64,000 nt of DNA from Foetidibacter luteolus (GTDB taxonomy: Bacteria > Bacteroidota > Bacteroidia > Chitinophagales > Chitinophagaceae): positions 1 through 64,000 of the forward strand of contig NZ_VVIP01000017.1 in the NCBI RefSeq assembly GCF_009650435.1, read 5' to 3'. The position numbers and the translations under genes are program-made. The notes beneath the pieces are model-generated. The model searched no databases and was not told the origin of the DNA. It saw only the letters and a program-made list of their open reading frames with translations. The stretch's first letter is position 1; each line of letters opens with the position of its first letter. Shown here one piece after another: positions 27,234 to 35,918 of this stretch.

Positions 27234-27309
27234 TGAATGGCTGCCGGATTGAAGCGTAAAGCCCGCAGCCACGAGGTACGAGTGGCGAGGACTTGCAGCG
27301 AAAAGCCGG
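27234..27309 (+). repeat. Family B repeat, left 76-nt inverted copy
   Basis: Reads TGAATGGCTGCCGG...AAAAGCCGG. The reverse complement is found at 29365-29440 with a single mismatch, so the T9SS-type gene between them is flanked by inverted repeats. The core (GGATTGAAGCG.AAAGCCCG, GCGAGGACTTG, AGCGAAAAGCCGG) is seen again, more diverged, near 41.9 kb. Confidence 0.9.
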
Positions 27310-27463
27310 AACTGCTGTTCAGCAACGCCGCAAAAGCCCCCGGCCCCAAAACATCCCTTAAAATAAGGATAATGCCCTAATGTTTTTTTAAGCGCCTGCC
27401 TTTTTGAAAACCAATACTTTCGCAAGTATCAAAATCAGCTAACTCCCAAATCTTCCAGTCGCT

Positions 27464-29305
27464 GTGAAAAAAACTCCAATAACACTAAGCCTGCTGGTGT
27501 TTGTTTGCTTTGCATACACACAACCGGAGGTACAGTGGAAGCAATCGCTGGGCGGCTCAGGCTCGGATTTTCTTACCTGCGCAAGGCAAACCGCCGATGC
27601 CGGTTACATTATGGCCGGCTACAGCAACTCTCAGGATGGCCATATTACGGCCCCCCATGGCGGCTACGATGCATGGGTTGTTAAAACAGATTTATATGGT
27701 ACGCTGCTGTGGCAAAAGGCCATTGGCGGTACTGGTTTTGACCAGGCGCAAAGCATTTTGCCAACGCAGGATGGCGGTTATATTTTTACCGGCGCCACCA
27801 GCAGTAATGATGGAGATGTACCCAATGGCGTGCAGGGTGGTTTTGAAAAAGACTGCTGGATAGTAAAGCTGGACGGGGCCGGTAATATACAGTGGCAAAA
27901 AACTCTGGGCGGCACCGGGCAGGATGTTGGCTATGCCATTGTACAGGGTGCAAACGGCGGGTTTATGGTAGCCGCGTCCACTAACAGTAACGATGGCGAT
28001 ATCAGCACCAGCCATGGCGGCAGCGATTACTGGGTTATAGCACTTGATGCCAACGGCAACCTGTTATGGCAAACCACCGCCGGCGGCAGCAGGGATGATA
28101 TACCGCAGGACGTTAAGCCAACACCTGACGGCGGCTGTATTGTAACCGGTACAACAGCATCTGCCGATGGCGATATTATCAACTATAAGGGCGCTACAGA
28201 TTGCTGGCTGGTTAAACTGGACAATATCGGCCACCTGCAATGGCAGCAAACACTGGGCGGCAGCCGCCCGGAAAGCAGCCGCTGCATAACACTTACCAGC
28301 GATGGCGGTTATATAATGGCAGGCGCTACCCTGTCTGAAGATGGCGACGCCGCAACCCCTAACTACAGCACGATGACCCATGATGCATGGCTGGTTAAGC
28401 TGGATGCAGCCGGCAGCATTCAATGGCAACGCAAATTTGGCGGTACGCTGGATGATAACTTCAACAGTATTCAACAAACAGCTAACGGCGGTTTTGTTGC
28501 CGCCGGTTACAGCAACTCTAACAACAACGATGTTAGCGAGAACCGTGGCGGCTACGATTACTGGATGCTGCAACTGGATGCCGGCGGCAATACAGAGTGG
28601 CATAAAACACTGGGCGGCGCAGCGGAAGATAAGGCCTGCTCCATTATACCCACCAGTTCGGAAACCTACCTGGTAGCAGGCTATTCTTATTCCAAAAACG
28701 AAGATATAAACAGCAGCCGCGGCCTTTGCGATTACTGGATGTCTCAACTGGGCGGCATAACGCTGCCTGTCACGCTGGTAGATTTTACCGCTGCACGCAA
28801 AGCGCCTATGATTCAGCTTGACTGGGCTACCGAAACAGAAAAAGACAACCGTGGTTTTTACATAGAGCAAAAACAAACCTACAGCGACAGTTTTGCCGCC
28901 ATTGCGTTTGTGCCCACCCACGCCGCTAACGGCAACAGCAGTACAAGAATGGAATACAGGTATACTTATACCAGCAAGTGGGCCGGTAATAACTGGTACC
29001 GCATAAAGCAGGTTAACAGGGATGGCAAAAGCACCTATTCGGCCGTGGTGGCGGTTAACGGAGAAAGCAGTTCTTCAGTAGCCTTGTACCCTAACCCCGT
29101 GCAGGATAAATTTACGGTACAGGGCCTTGAAGCCGCGGAACAAAGTAACCTTAGTATACTGGATGCCGGTGGCCGCCTGTTGGGCGCAACCACCACGCAA
29201 AGCAATAGCTGCAACTGGCAGGTACAAGGCTTGTCCCCGGGCAAATACTACCTGCACGTACGCCAAAAAAAGGGCAACACTACCATTGGGTTTATAAAAA
29301 AATAG
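27464..29305 (+). CDS. T9SS-sorted protein with repeated propeller-like motifs
   Basis: The 613-residue protein starts at GTG and has a short signal peptide (about 1-19). Around seven repeats of 55-60 residues follow, each reading approximately 'LGG.....A......GGYI.AG...S.DGD.....G..D.W..KLD..G...WQ'. They form a beta-propeller-like array (about 20-430). An Ig-like linker (about 440-540, VTLVDFTAARKAPMIQLDWATETEKDNRGFYIEQ) leads to a type A T9SS C-terminal sorting domain (VALYPNPVQDKFTVQGL, SPGKYYLHVRQKKG). It is exported by Sec, carried across the outer membrane by T9SS, and probably attached to the surface. Its ligand is unknown. Nearly identical 76-nt inverted repeats flank the gene. Confidence 0.85.
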   Translation: MKKTPITLSLLVFVCFAYTQPEVQWKQSLGGSGSDFLTCARQTADAGYIMAGYSNSQDGHITAPHGGYDAWVVKTDLYGTLLWQKAIGGTGFDQAQSILPTQDGGYIFTGATSSNDGDVPNGVQGGFEKDCWIVKLDGAGNIQWQKTLGGTGQDVGYAIVQGANGGFMVAASTNSNDGDISTSHGGSDYWVIALDANGNLLWQTTAGGSRDDIPQDVKPTPDGGCIVTGTTASADGDIINYKGATDCWLVKLDNIGHLQWQQTLGGSRPESSRCITLTSDGGYIMAGATLSEDGDAATPNYSTMTHDAWLVKLDAAGSIQWQRKFGGTLDDNFNSIQQTANGGFVAAGYSNSNNNDVSENRGGYDYWMLQLDAGGNTEWHKTLGGAAEDKACSIIPTSSETYLVAGYSYSKNEDINSSRGLCDYWMSQLGGITLPVTLVDFTAARKAPMIQLDWATETEKDNRGFYIEQKQTYSDSFAAIAFVPTHAANGNSSTRMEYRYTYTSKWAGNNWYRIKQVNRDGKSTYSAVVAVNGESSSSVALYPNPVQDKFTVQGLEAAEQSNLSILDAGGRLLGATTTQSNSCNWQVQGLSPGKYYLHVRQKKGNTTIGFIKK

Positions 29306-29364
29306 GCTGGGGTATGCAAAAAATTTTGGGGCCGTAAGCAGCATATCGCTGCTGTGCTCTAGTC

Positions 29365-29440
29365 CCGGCTTTTCGCTCCAAGTCCTCGCCACTCGTACCT
29401 CGTGGCTGCGGGCTTTACGCTTCAATCCGGCAGCCATTCA
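29365..29440 (-). repeat. Family B repeat, right 76-nt inverted copy
   Basis: Reverse complement of 27234-27309 with one mismatch (GGAGC for GCAGC). It lies 60 nt after the stop codon of the T9SS gene. Confidence 0.9.
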
Positions 29441-29591
29441 TCAGCGGTAATTCTACTGAACTGAAGCATTTGCAACATAATCATCAATATCGCAAAGGCA
29501 AGCATGCATCAGGCAATTTTCTTATCACCAGCAACTCCTTAAGCAATAACTACGTTGTAAAATACACTGCCATTTGCATTAATTTTGAACC

Positions 29592-30065
29592 ATGACAAGG
29601 GAAGAAAAATTTATGCATGAAGCTGTGCTGGCAGGATTAGAGGGCATACATACCAACCAGGGAGGGCCATTTGGCTGTGTTGTTGTAAAGGACGATGAAA
29701 TTGTTGGACGCGGGTGCAACCGGGTATTGGCCTCTACAGACCCTACCGCACATGCGGAGGTGGAAGCCATAAGGGAGGCATGTAAAAACCTGGGCAGCTT
29801 TCAGCTAACCGGCTGCGAACTCTACACCACCTGCGAGCCCTGCCCCATGTGCCTGGGCGCTATTTACTGGGCAAGGCCAGACAAAGTATATTACGCCTGT
29901 GATAAAAATGATGCCGCCGAAGCAGGTTTTGATGATTCTTTCATCTACGCTGAAATTGACAAGCCTCACCACCACCGTAAAATTGCCATGCAACCCATGA
30001 ACAAGGAGGAAGCCCAAGAACTTTTTGGAGCATGGAAAAACAAGAACAACAAAACACTGTATTGA
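29592..30065 (+). CDS. guaD: Guanine deaminase
   Basis: The 157-residue enzyme belongs to the cytidine-deaminase-like family. The zinc site is H54-A-E56 (TAHAEVEAIREAC) with C84 and C87 (CEPCPMCLGAIYWARP). The C-terminal text AAEAGFDDSFIYAEIDKP.....I.M matches Bacillus-type guanine deaminase closely. It hydrolyses guanine to xanthine and ammonia in purine salvage. The cupin-type DUF985 gene begins at the last base of this gene (TGATG), so the two are translationally coupled. Confidence 0.92.
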   Translation: MTREEKFMHEAVLAGLEGIHTNQGGPFGCVVVKDDEIVGRGCNRVLASTDPTAHAEVEAIREACKNLGSFQLTGCELYTTCEPCPMCLGAIYWARPDKVYYACDKNDAAEAGFDDSFIYAEIDKPHHHRKIAMQPMNKEEAQELFGAWKNKNNKTLY

Positions 30066-30574
30066 TGACGGGCCTGCACGTTAAAGACATTATTGACTAC
30101 TACAGACTGCTGCCCCACCCTGAAGGCGGCTATTATAAAGAAACTTACCGCAGCGCTGAAAGTATTACACCGGAATGCCTGCCCGGCCGCTTTACCGGCA
30201 ACAGGAGTTTTTCAACGGCTATTTATTTTTTGCTGGAGCAGGGCAATTTCTCCGCTTTTCACCGCATTAAAAGCGATGAAGGCTGGCATTTTTACGCCGG
30301 GGGGCCGCTGGATGTTTTCATAATACTGCAGGATGGCCGGCTGCAGGTAACCAGGCTGGGCAATAACATAACAGGCGGTGAAACCTTTCAGGCATTTGTG
30401 CCGGCAGGCTGCTGGTTTGCATCCGCACCCGCGGCGGGCAGCAGCTACAGTTTTGTGGGCTGCACCGTAGCCCCGGGTTTTGATTTCGCTGATTTTGAAT
30501 TGGCCAAAGCAGAAGTGCTTGTACTGCTTTATCCGCAACATGAGGAAGTGATAAGGAAGCTGACGAGGATGTAG
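30065..30574 (+). CDS. DUF985 family cupin protein
   Basis: From the ATG at 30065, which overlaps the guaD stop by 1 nt, the product has 169 residues. The family opening DIIDYYRLLPHPEGGYYKETYRS follows directly, so I prefer this start to the more upstream ATG at 30032. The cupin core is seen in STAIYFLL, FSAFHRIKSDEGWHFYAGGPLDVFIIL and WFASAPAAGSSYSFVGCTVAPGFDF. DUF985 proteins are small beta-barrels of uncertain function, possibly sugar-related. Coupling to guaD suggests purine or nucleoside-linked metabolism (inference). Confidence 0.85.
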   Translation: MTGLHVKDIIDYYRLLPHPEGGYYKETYRSAESITPECLPGRFTGNRSFSTAIYFLLEQGNFSAFHRIKSDEGWHFYAGGPLDVFIILQDGRLQVTRLGNNITGGETFQAFVPAGCWFASAPAAGSSYSFVGCTVAPGFDFADFELAKAEVLVLLYPQHEEVIRKLTRM

Positions 30575-30674
30575 ATTGAGCAATCTCGTCATTACCATTC
30601 GGCAGCCAGTAACAGAAAAAGCATTGAGATAAATTATAACAACAAAAATCCCTATTCAATCTCAAGTTTAATTT

Positions 30675-31184
30675 ATGGGGTTATCCAAACTTAATACTGC
30701 AAAGCTATTGCTTTTAGTGACGGCCTTTTTTGCAACTTTTGCTGTTTACTCCCAGGACAGCATAAAAATCAGGCAAATTGATTCGCTGGTTAATGCGATT
30801 AACCTGGCTGATTTTAAGGTTCAAAACGATACCATAATACAAAATCAACCTGAAGTTGGATTGTATATGCGTACCTATCTTACAGCGATAACTAACGAAA
30901 AAGAATTAAAGAAATACACCAACACCGTTAATGCTACCACGCAAAATAGCGGAGTTACGAAGCAGATTATCTCGGCCAATGTATTTTACTTCCATAACAA
31001 CAAGCTTATAAAGGTGGAGGAACAGATAACAGACGATAAAAAAAAGCTGGAACTGTTTTGGTATTATGACGATAACAAACCCATTCATTATAACCTTTCA
31101 TCTGACAAAGCGCAAGACCGGGCAGAGTTTTTATTAACGTTATCCAAATCCATGCTTGAAAAATTTGAATCTCAGCAAAACTAA
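30675..31184 (+). CDS. Secreted hypothetical protein
   Basis: The 169-residue product has an N-terminal signal peptide (about 1-27, LLLLVTAFFATFAVYSQ) and a soluble alpha/beta region with a Tyr/Phe-rich core (SANVFYFHNNKLIKVEEQITDDKKKLELFWYYDDNKPIHY). The pattern 'VFYFHNNKLIKVE' resembles the beta-hairpin of small periplasmic proteins seen in this phylum. I do not recognise a named family. It stands alone, between the DUF985 gene and the proline dehydrogenase gene. Confidence 0.6.
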   Translation: MGLSKLNTAKLLLLVTAFFATFAVYSQDSIKIRQIDSLVNAINLADFKVQNDTIIQNQPEVGLYMRTYLTAITNEKELKKYTNTVNATTQNSGVTKQIISANVFYFHNNKLIKVEEQITDDKKKLELFWYYDDNKPIHYNLSSDKAQDRAEFLLTLSKSMLEKFESQQN

Positions 31185-31301
31185 TTTTATGGAAATGTGA
31201 ACCTGCTGCACTTTGCTGCGTAGCGAACAAAGCGTACAAGTGAGTGACACAACCAAAGCCTCATAGTAGCTATGCAGTGTGTCCCAAAAAAATGCCTGGA
31301 T

Positions 31302-32498
31302 TTAACGCCCCTTCCTGCGTTGCAATTCTTTGTTCAGCAGCGCCAGTTCCCGGCCAGTCTGGCCGCTTACACTGGTGTTTTCCTGTGCACGGCGCATAAG
31401 GTAGGGTATCACATCGTTAATGGGGCCAAAAGGCAGGTATTTGCTAACCGAGTAACCGGCTTTGGCAAGGTTAAAGCTAATGTTATCGCTCATTCCGTAC
31501 AACTGGGAGAAATGTACATGCGGATGGTTATGCGGCAGGCCGTTACTGTCCAGCAGTTCAGCGGCCAGCATATTGCTTTCTTCATTATGAGAGGCCACAA
31601 TAAAAGCAATATTGCCAATATTGTTTACGCAGTACTGCAAAGCCTCGTTATAATCCCTGTCAGTAGATTCTTTATCGGGCTGTATGGGCGAAGGGTAACC
31701 TTTTTGCTGCGCCCTGGTACGTTCCCGTTCCATATAGGCGCCACGTACCAGTTTTACAGCCAGTGTAAAGGCTTTCTGGCGGGCAATGCGGTGAGAAAGT
31801 TTTAGAAAGTCCAGCCTGTCGTGCCGGTATAATTGTATCGTATTGTAAACAATAGGATGTTCTTTGTTGAATATCTCCATCATTTCGATGGTAAGGCGGT
31901 CAATGGGGTCTTGTATCCAGCTTTCTTCGGCATCAACCAGAACGCCTATGTTGTTAAGGGCGGCCGCCTCGCAAATTCTGAACATGCGTTCACGTACATT
32001 TTCCCACTCGTCTATTTCTTCTTCATGGTCGTGAATACCGCTGCGTAAACGGGGGGCTTCGTTTAGTTTTTGCAACAGGCTAAACCGGGCAAAGCCGGTA
32101 ACCTTAATACTGATAAAGGGAATATTTGTTTGCGTGGCGGCATACCTTATTACCTTAATGAATTGTTCTGTAGCATGTTCAAAACTCTCTTCGCCTTCCT
32201 TTCCTTCAACACCATAATCCAGTATTACCTTAACATTATAGCTGTCAAGCAATTTGCCTATGCGGGCTGTTTCTTCCAGCGTTTCGCCGCCTACAAACTG
32301 TTTAAAAATGGTTTTACGCACCATGCCCTGTATAGGCAGGCCAATCTTCATCATAAGCGGCGTAACACGTGTACCTAAAGCCACAAACCAGGGATAATGC
32401 ATGGTTTGCAGCAACCTCCTGGCGCTCTTCAATTCCTTTTCGCTCTTGTAGGCAAATGCGGTTTCCGTATTATCGAAGGACATCTCCATAGCTGTCAT
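31302..32498 (-). CDS. Proline dehydrogenase
   Basis: The 398-residue protein is a stand-alone PRODH of the PutA barrel. Motifs are VLVDAEESWIQDPIDRLT, LAVKLVRGAYMERERTRAQQ, ASHNEES and LYGMSDNISFNLAKAGYSVSKYLPFGP. YLMRRAQENTS is the FAD-binding tail with the signature RR near the C-terminus. It oxidises L-proline to pyrroline-5-carboxylate with FAD, passing electrons to quinone at the membrane. No P5C dehydrogenase is adjacent. The annotated start may be one of three nearby Met codons (positions 1, 4 and 6); MSFDNTE fits the family best. Confidence 0.93.
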   Translation of the reverse strand: MTAMEMSFDNTETAFAYKSEKELKSARRLLQTMHYPWFVALGTRVTPLMMKIGLPIQGMVRKTIFKQFVGGETLEETARIGKLLDSYNVKVILDYGVEGKEGEESFEHATEQFIKVIRYAATQTNIPFISIKVTGFARFSLLQKLNEAPRLRSGIHDHEEEIDEWENVRERMFRICEAAALNNIGVLVDAEESWIQDPIDRLTIEMMEIFNKEHPIVYNTIQLYRHDRLDFLKLSHRIARQKAFTLAVKLVRGAYMERERTRAQQKGYPSPIQPDKESTDRDYNEALQYCVNNIGNIAFIVASHNEESNMLAAELLDSNGLPHNHPHVHFSQLYGMSDNISFNLAKAGYSVSKYLPFGPINDVIPYLMRRAQENTSVSGQTGRELALLNKELQRRKGR

Positions 32499-32732
32499 CT
32501 TTCCGCTGCGAATATCGGTAGCTTAACCTTAAGTAAAAAATTAAGATGCCAACTTTATGCACATGCAGGGGATTTCTAATGATGTTCTAATTTTTATCCT
32601 TCGCTGTTACTGCCTGTAACCATTAGGGGATGCGATAATGAGCCTGCAAAAAAGCAAGAAGTTACATTTTGGGTAAGGGGGCTGCGGCGGTGGCTTTATG
32701 CCGGATTTCTAGCACAACCCTCAGTCATAAAA
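32499..32732. other. Intergenic stretch, nothing recognised
   Basis: No coding frame or RNA structure was found between the start of the proline dehydrogenase gene and the terminator at 32733. It should contain the promoter of the proline dehydrogenase gene on the minus strand; only a weak -7-like TATTCGC is seen. Confidence 0.4.
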
Positions 32733-32762
32733 AAAGTAGCAACTTTTCAGTTGCCACCTTTT
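32733..32762 (-). terminator. Terminator of the GYYxIGNN-repeat protein gene
   Basis: Plus-strand GTAGCAACT-TTTC-AGTTGCCAC forms a 9-bp stem with one G-U pair. On the minus strand it is followed by TACTTTTTTTATG. It sits 37 nt past the stop codon at 32799. Confidence 0.7.
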
Positions 32763-32798
32763 AGTAGAAAACCACATTTTTAAACCTTTGCTGCGCTT

Positions 32799-33131
32799 TT
32801 ACTGGCGGAGCTTTTCCGAATTATTGCCTATTGAATAATATCCCTTGCTGATAACCGGCTTGTCCTTTCCTGCTGATATTACTGTGATTTGCTTTTTTAA
32901 CCTGCTGTTGTTATTGCCAATGGCGTAATAACCTTTGCCCACCACAGGTGCGGCGGCAGCAGTAACTTCTACAGTTTCCAATGCGGCTGTAGATGGTTTC
33001 AGCTTAGCGGCATTATTGCCAATGGCATAATACCCTTTTGTTACAGTTGGCGTGGTTTGTTTATTTTGACCCATTGCATAAACTGAAGTAAACAATAAAC
33101 CTATGAAAAGTGTGAATATTTGTGTTTTCAT
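32799..33131 (-). CDS. Small secreted protein with three GYY(A/S)IGNN repeats
   Basis: The 110-residue product has a signal peptide (about 1-21, IFTLFIGLLFTSVYAMG). Three repeats of about 28-30 residues follow, each ending KGYYAIGNNAAKLK, KGYYAIGNNNSRLKK or KGYYSIGNNSEKLRQ. The rest is Ser/Thr/Lys-rich linkers. I do not recognise the motif as a named domain. A strong terminator follows, so it is monocistronic. It may be a repetitive periplasmic or surface peptide; function unknown. Confidence 0.65.
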   Translation of the reverse strand: MKTQIFTLFIGLLFTSVYAMGQNKQTTPTVTKGYYAIGNNAAKLKPSTAALETVEVTAAAAPVVGKGYYAIGNNNSRLKKQITVISAGKDKPVISKGYYSIGNNSEKLRQ

Positions 33132-33266
33132 GATAATTTTTTTTAGTTAAGGCAAACAATTACTATAGCGCTGATTTTTACCACAAAAAATGGGGTGCAA
33201 CGCAGTGGTTTGCTTGTACAGGCAAACGCTAAAAACTCAATTACTGATTAGAGGAACAGGTAATTG

Positions 33267-33611
33267 TTATAGCCTGAAAACACAATGGCGTATGGTGAGA
33301 GATACAGGTGAAGAAACTGTATGCCGGGCAAGCTGTTCAGCACGGAATGCGCCGGACAGTTGCAGATTGACCCTGCTGAGAACGGAAATTACCGGGCGTA
33401 CAATCTTGTTTTTGGAATCGGTATTAATGTGGTTCCTGGCAGCGGTAAGCGCATGCAGGTTAACTTCGGCAGACTCTTCGGAACCGCTGTTCCTTTCTTC
33501 GGATGCAATATTGGTTGCCAGCTCCTGGGCAGAGCGTAAATCGCTCCACACCACACCGCCTGTAAAGGAGAAATATAAGGCGGTAAATAATATGGCAACT
33601 AATCTTTTCAT
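33267..33611 (-). CDS. Small exported hypothetical protein
   Basis: From the ATG at 33611 the product has 114 residues, with a hydrophobic N-terminus MKRLVAILFTALYFSFTGGVV that looks like a signal peptide or anchor. The rest is polar and charged (LRSAQELATNIASEERNSGSEESAEVNLHALTAARNHIN) and no family is recognised. A longer frame begins at 33635 but lacks the clean signal start. Overlapping plus-strand frames are shadows. Confidence 0.5.
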   Translation of the reverse strand: MKRLVAILFTALYFSFTGGVVWSDLRSAQELATNIASEERNSGSEESAEVNLHALTAARNHINTDSKNKIVRPVISVLSRVNLQLSGAFRAEQLARHTVSSPVSLTIRHCVFRL

Positions 33612-33726
33612 ATCTGTGAGCCACAAAACTAACAAACGATATACATCATACCAAATGAGAAATTGTTAAATAAAATCAACATATTTTATTACCACTATCA
33701 GGTAACCTGGCAAATAAAAACGCAGG

Positions 33727-34152
33727 TTAAACAACGGGATTACCGGCAAAATAAGGTTGCAATTTAACCCGCATCGCTTCGGGCATAGTAGTCTTTTTCC
33801 ATGTTTTGGTTTCCAGGAAATAGAGCTTTACGTTACCCGCTGTAAGCAGCTTGCCTTTCTCGTTAAACACCTCCTGGTGAAACTCAATGCGGTGGTCGTG
33901 GGGCATTTCGCGTATCTGTGTTTTAACGGTCAGCAGGTCATCGTAGGTGGCAGGCCGAAGGTACTTTATGTTCAGCTCAACAACCGGCATCATAACCCCC
34001 TGTTCCTCCATGTCCTTATAAGTATAACCAAGCTGCCTTATGCTTTCAACCCTGCCCACTTCAAAGTACTGTGCATAGTTGCCGTAGTACACCACGTTCA
34101 TCTGGTCTGTTTCTGCGTAACGTACCCTTATCTGGGTTATAGATTCGTACAT
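33727..34152 (-). CDS. Acyl-CoA thioesterase, YbgC/FadM type (hotdog fold)
   Basis: The 141-residue single-hotdog protein has the 4HBT motif IRVRYAETDQMNVVYYGNYAQYFEVGRVE with the catalytic Asp in ETDQMNVVYYGNY. Further text is LRQLGYTYKDMEEQGV, NIKYLRPATYDDLLTV and GNVKLYFLE. Such enzymes hydrolyse short- or long-chain acyl-CoA thioesters in the cytoplasm. The DoxX-like gene upstream on the same strand ends 34 nt away, so the two may be co-transcribed. Confidence 0.9.
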   Translation of the reverse strand: MYESITQIRVRYAETDQMNVVYYGNYAQYFEVGRVESIRQLGYTYKDMEEQGVMMPVVELNIKYLRPATYDDLLTVKTQIREMPHDHRIEFHQEVFNEKGKLLTAGNVKLYFLETKTWKKTTMPEAMRVKLQPYFAGNPVV

Positions 34153-34186
34153 GTGGTTATAGGTTTGTATTCGCCTGCTTTGTTGC

Positions 34187-34597
34187 TTAATTGTTCATCA
34201 TGCCATCCACACTAATTCTGCCCGGGCCGCAAAGCAACAGTGTAAGAAATGCCGTTAAAAACATTATCGCCAGCTCAGACTCAAAAAAGCCCTTGCCCTT
34301 ATCCGCGCCGTAAATAACAACAAGCATAGTAACAATAAGTGGTATTACCGCAAACCTTGTAAACAAGCCGAGGATAATAAACAGGCTGCAAAACACTTCA
34401 GCAAAAATGGCCAGTATAAGCGAAAATTTAGAGCCCATGCCCATAAAGTTGTAGAACTCGTTTTGCAGTGTAGCGAACTTCATCAGCTTGGGCAATCCAT
34501 GCTTAATTAACAGTGCCAAACCAAAACCTGTACGCAAAAGCAGCATAGCAATGTTGAATGCCGCGGCGCTGTATTTTATGGATAACAGTTTCCGCAT
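34187..34597 (-). CDS. DoxX family membrane protein
   Basis: The ATG at 34597 gives a 136-residue protein with four hydrophobic helices. The DoxX pattern is clear: LLLRTGFGLALLIKHGLPKLMKF near the N-terminus, then FYNFMGMGSKFSLILAIFAEVFCSLFIILGLFTRFAVIPLIVTML and FLTAFLTLLLCGPGRISVDG at the end. Family members act in small membrane redox or thiol systems. The longer frame to 34834 continues into repeat DNA and is not credible. It is upstream of the thioesterase gene on the same strand. Confidence 0.85.
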   Translation of the reverse strand: MRKLLSIKYSAAAFNIAMLLLRTGFGLALLIKHGLPKLMKFATLQNEFYNFMGMGSKFSLILAIFAEVFCSLFIILGLFTRFAVIPLIVTMLVVIYGADKGKGFFESELAIMFLTAFLTLLLCGPGRISVDGMMNN

Positions 34598-34639
34598 GTA
34601 TTTAATTTGAATGTTTGCAAAAATAGGGAAACTGAGATA

Positions 34640-34795
34640 AGGGAAGAGCCAGGTACGAGTTACGAAGTGCGAAGTACTTGGGTGTAACAGGTTGATTTTT
34701 TTGCGGACAGGCTGTAAACAAGTACGAGTTACGAAGTACCTGGGTGTAACAGGTTGATTTTTTTGCAGGCAGACTGTAAACAAGTATTTTCTACA
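34640..34795 (+). repeat. Family C repeat, tandem pair
   Basis: Two adjacent units of about 60-70 nt, each with AAGTAC(T/C)TGGGTGTAACAGG, then TTGATTTTTTTGC and ACAGGCTGTAAACAAGTA. Related units are found at 36.15-36.3 and 37.6-37.7 kb (in the complement reading AAGTACTTCGTACTTCGTAA). The units are rich in GTACTTCGTAC-like palindromes. Confidence 0.8.
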
Positions 34796-34904
34796 AAATG
34801 CTTTTGTTAGCCACTTGCGTAAGACACAAGACATTTACGTCGTACATGCCACATCAAACATCTTACATAAAAAAGTACTTCGTACTTCTGCCTTCGTACT
34901 TGGG

Positions 34905-35050
34905 GGTGCCCCCAAGCTATCGCAAGGGGTCGGGTTTTCCGCTATTACTCCGCCACAAAGCCCTGCTGCGAAGGCTTCAGCGGGGTAGCCGCTTCAATCC
35001 CTCACCCAAGGTGCGACAGGCTTATCTTTTGCGGGCAGGCGGGTGTTTGA
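34905..35050 (-). repeat. Family A intergenic repeat, copy 2 (inverted)
   Basis: On the minus strand it carries the same ordered blocks as at 4.7 kb (GGGATTGAAGCGGCTACCCC, GCGGAGTAATAGCGGAAAAC, then the GGGGTGCCCCC-type palindrome). A fragment of family C (GTACTTCGTAC-like text) follows. Confidence 0.8.
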
Positions 35051-35156
35051 AGTACGATTTACGGAGTACGAAGCACTTTTATTTAGCTGCTTGCCTAAAG
35101 ACTATGCTCAATAAAAAGATATTCACCAAAGTACTTCATACTTGTTATCAGCAACC

Positions 35157-35918
35157 CTAACGCAACGTCCGCTCATAATCTTCAAACCTCACTTTGACAA
35201 TTTTTGACCGGCTTTCATTACGCAAGACAACACCTTCAGCCTTTTTCAATGCATTTTCAGACAGTGCTACATTTGTATTTGGTATAAATTTTTTGAGATT
35301 ATCTAAAACAACGCTGTGAGACATATCACCTAAATCAAAATCAACTATTGGCACAAGTTCAAAACCTGAAAATTTGCTTTCAATTTCTAACCGGGGAAGG
35401 AAATTTTGTCCATATACAATTCCGTTTTCAGTTTCCCTTTCGCGCCACTTTGAAATTTCCTGTTGCGACATTTCAAGCATTGACAAATCATCGTAAACGG
35501 CAACATCAAAAACACGAAACCCATTTTTATCTTGACCGTACCATTTAGAATTTGCAGTTGTTTTGCCACCATAAAATTCGCCATAAATAACGGTTAACTT
35601 ATCTGTTTGCGGAATCTTGACACTTAACTCTTTCAGGCCATCAACAATACCCTGAGCATTATCAAAATATAAGTCGTGGGAATGGTGTAAAATAAATTCT
35701 CTTGCTCCAATTAAATATTCAGACCCATAGCAAATAATTCTTGCGTTTGTCCCGTCTATTTTTTCGGTTGCATACATTTTTTCTCCTTGGATTGGCGTTG
35801 TAAGTTCGTTTTTAAGGCGGCCCCTTTCACCTAATTGATGAAGTGTGAGTATTGAAGGATACTTTGTAAGAGTGTTTATTTTCTCTTTACCGAATTTTGA
35901 AATTAAATCTTTAATCAT
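35157..35918 (-). CDS. RNA ligase family protein (Rnl2/DRB0094-like)
   Basis: The 253-residue protein carries the nucleotidyltransferase motifs of RNA ligases. The nucleophile Lys53 is in TEKIDGTNA (KxDG, motif I), motif III-like text is FRVFDVAVY, and AEGVVLRN and IVKVRFEDYER are motifs IV and V. Such enzymes seal 3'-OH/5'-P RNA breaks, with adenylation of the enzyme and then the RNA. It lacks the extended C-terminal domain of T4 Rnl2. Its codon use and AT-richness differ from its neighbours and it lies between repeat clusters, so it may be acquired. Substrate unknown; RNA repair is the most likely role. Confidence 0.8.
   Translation of the reverse strand: MIKDLISKFGKEKINTLTKYPSILTLHQLGERGRLKNELTTPIQGEKMYATEKIDGTNARIICYGSEYLIGAREFILHHSHDLYFDNAQGIVDGLKELSVKIPQTDKLTVIYGEFYGGKTTANSKWYGQDKNGFRVFDVAVYDDLSMLEMSQQEISKWRERETENGIVYGQNFLPRLEIESKFSGFELVPIVDFDLGDMSHSVVLDNLKKFIPNTNVALSENALKKAEGVVLRNESRSKIVKVRFEDYERTLR

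Noticed and set aside
28064..28921. 285-codon minus-strand frame inside the T9SS propeller gene
   Set aside because: It is antisense to the repeats of the real gene and is Cys/Ala/Ile-rich without any motif; long antisense frames are expected in repeated GC-biased coding DNA.
27464..29305. Possible CRISPR-like periodicity
   Set aside because: The periodicity is coding (propeller repeats of about 55-60 residues), with no identical short repeats or equal spacers. No CRISPR array was found in the window.
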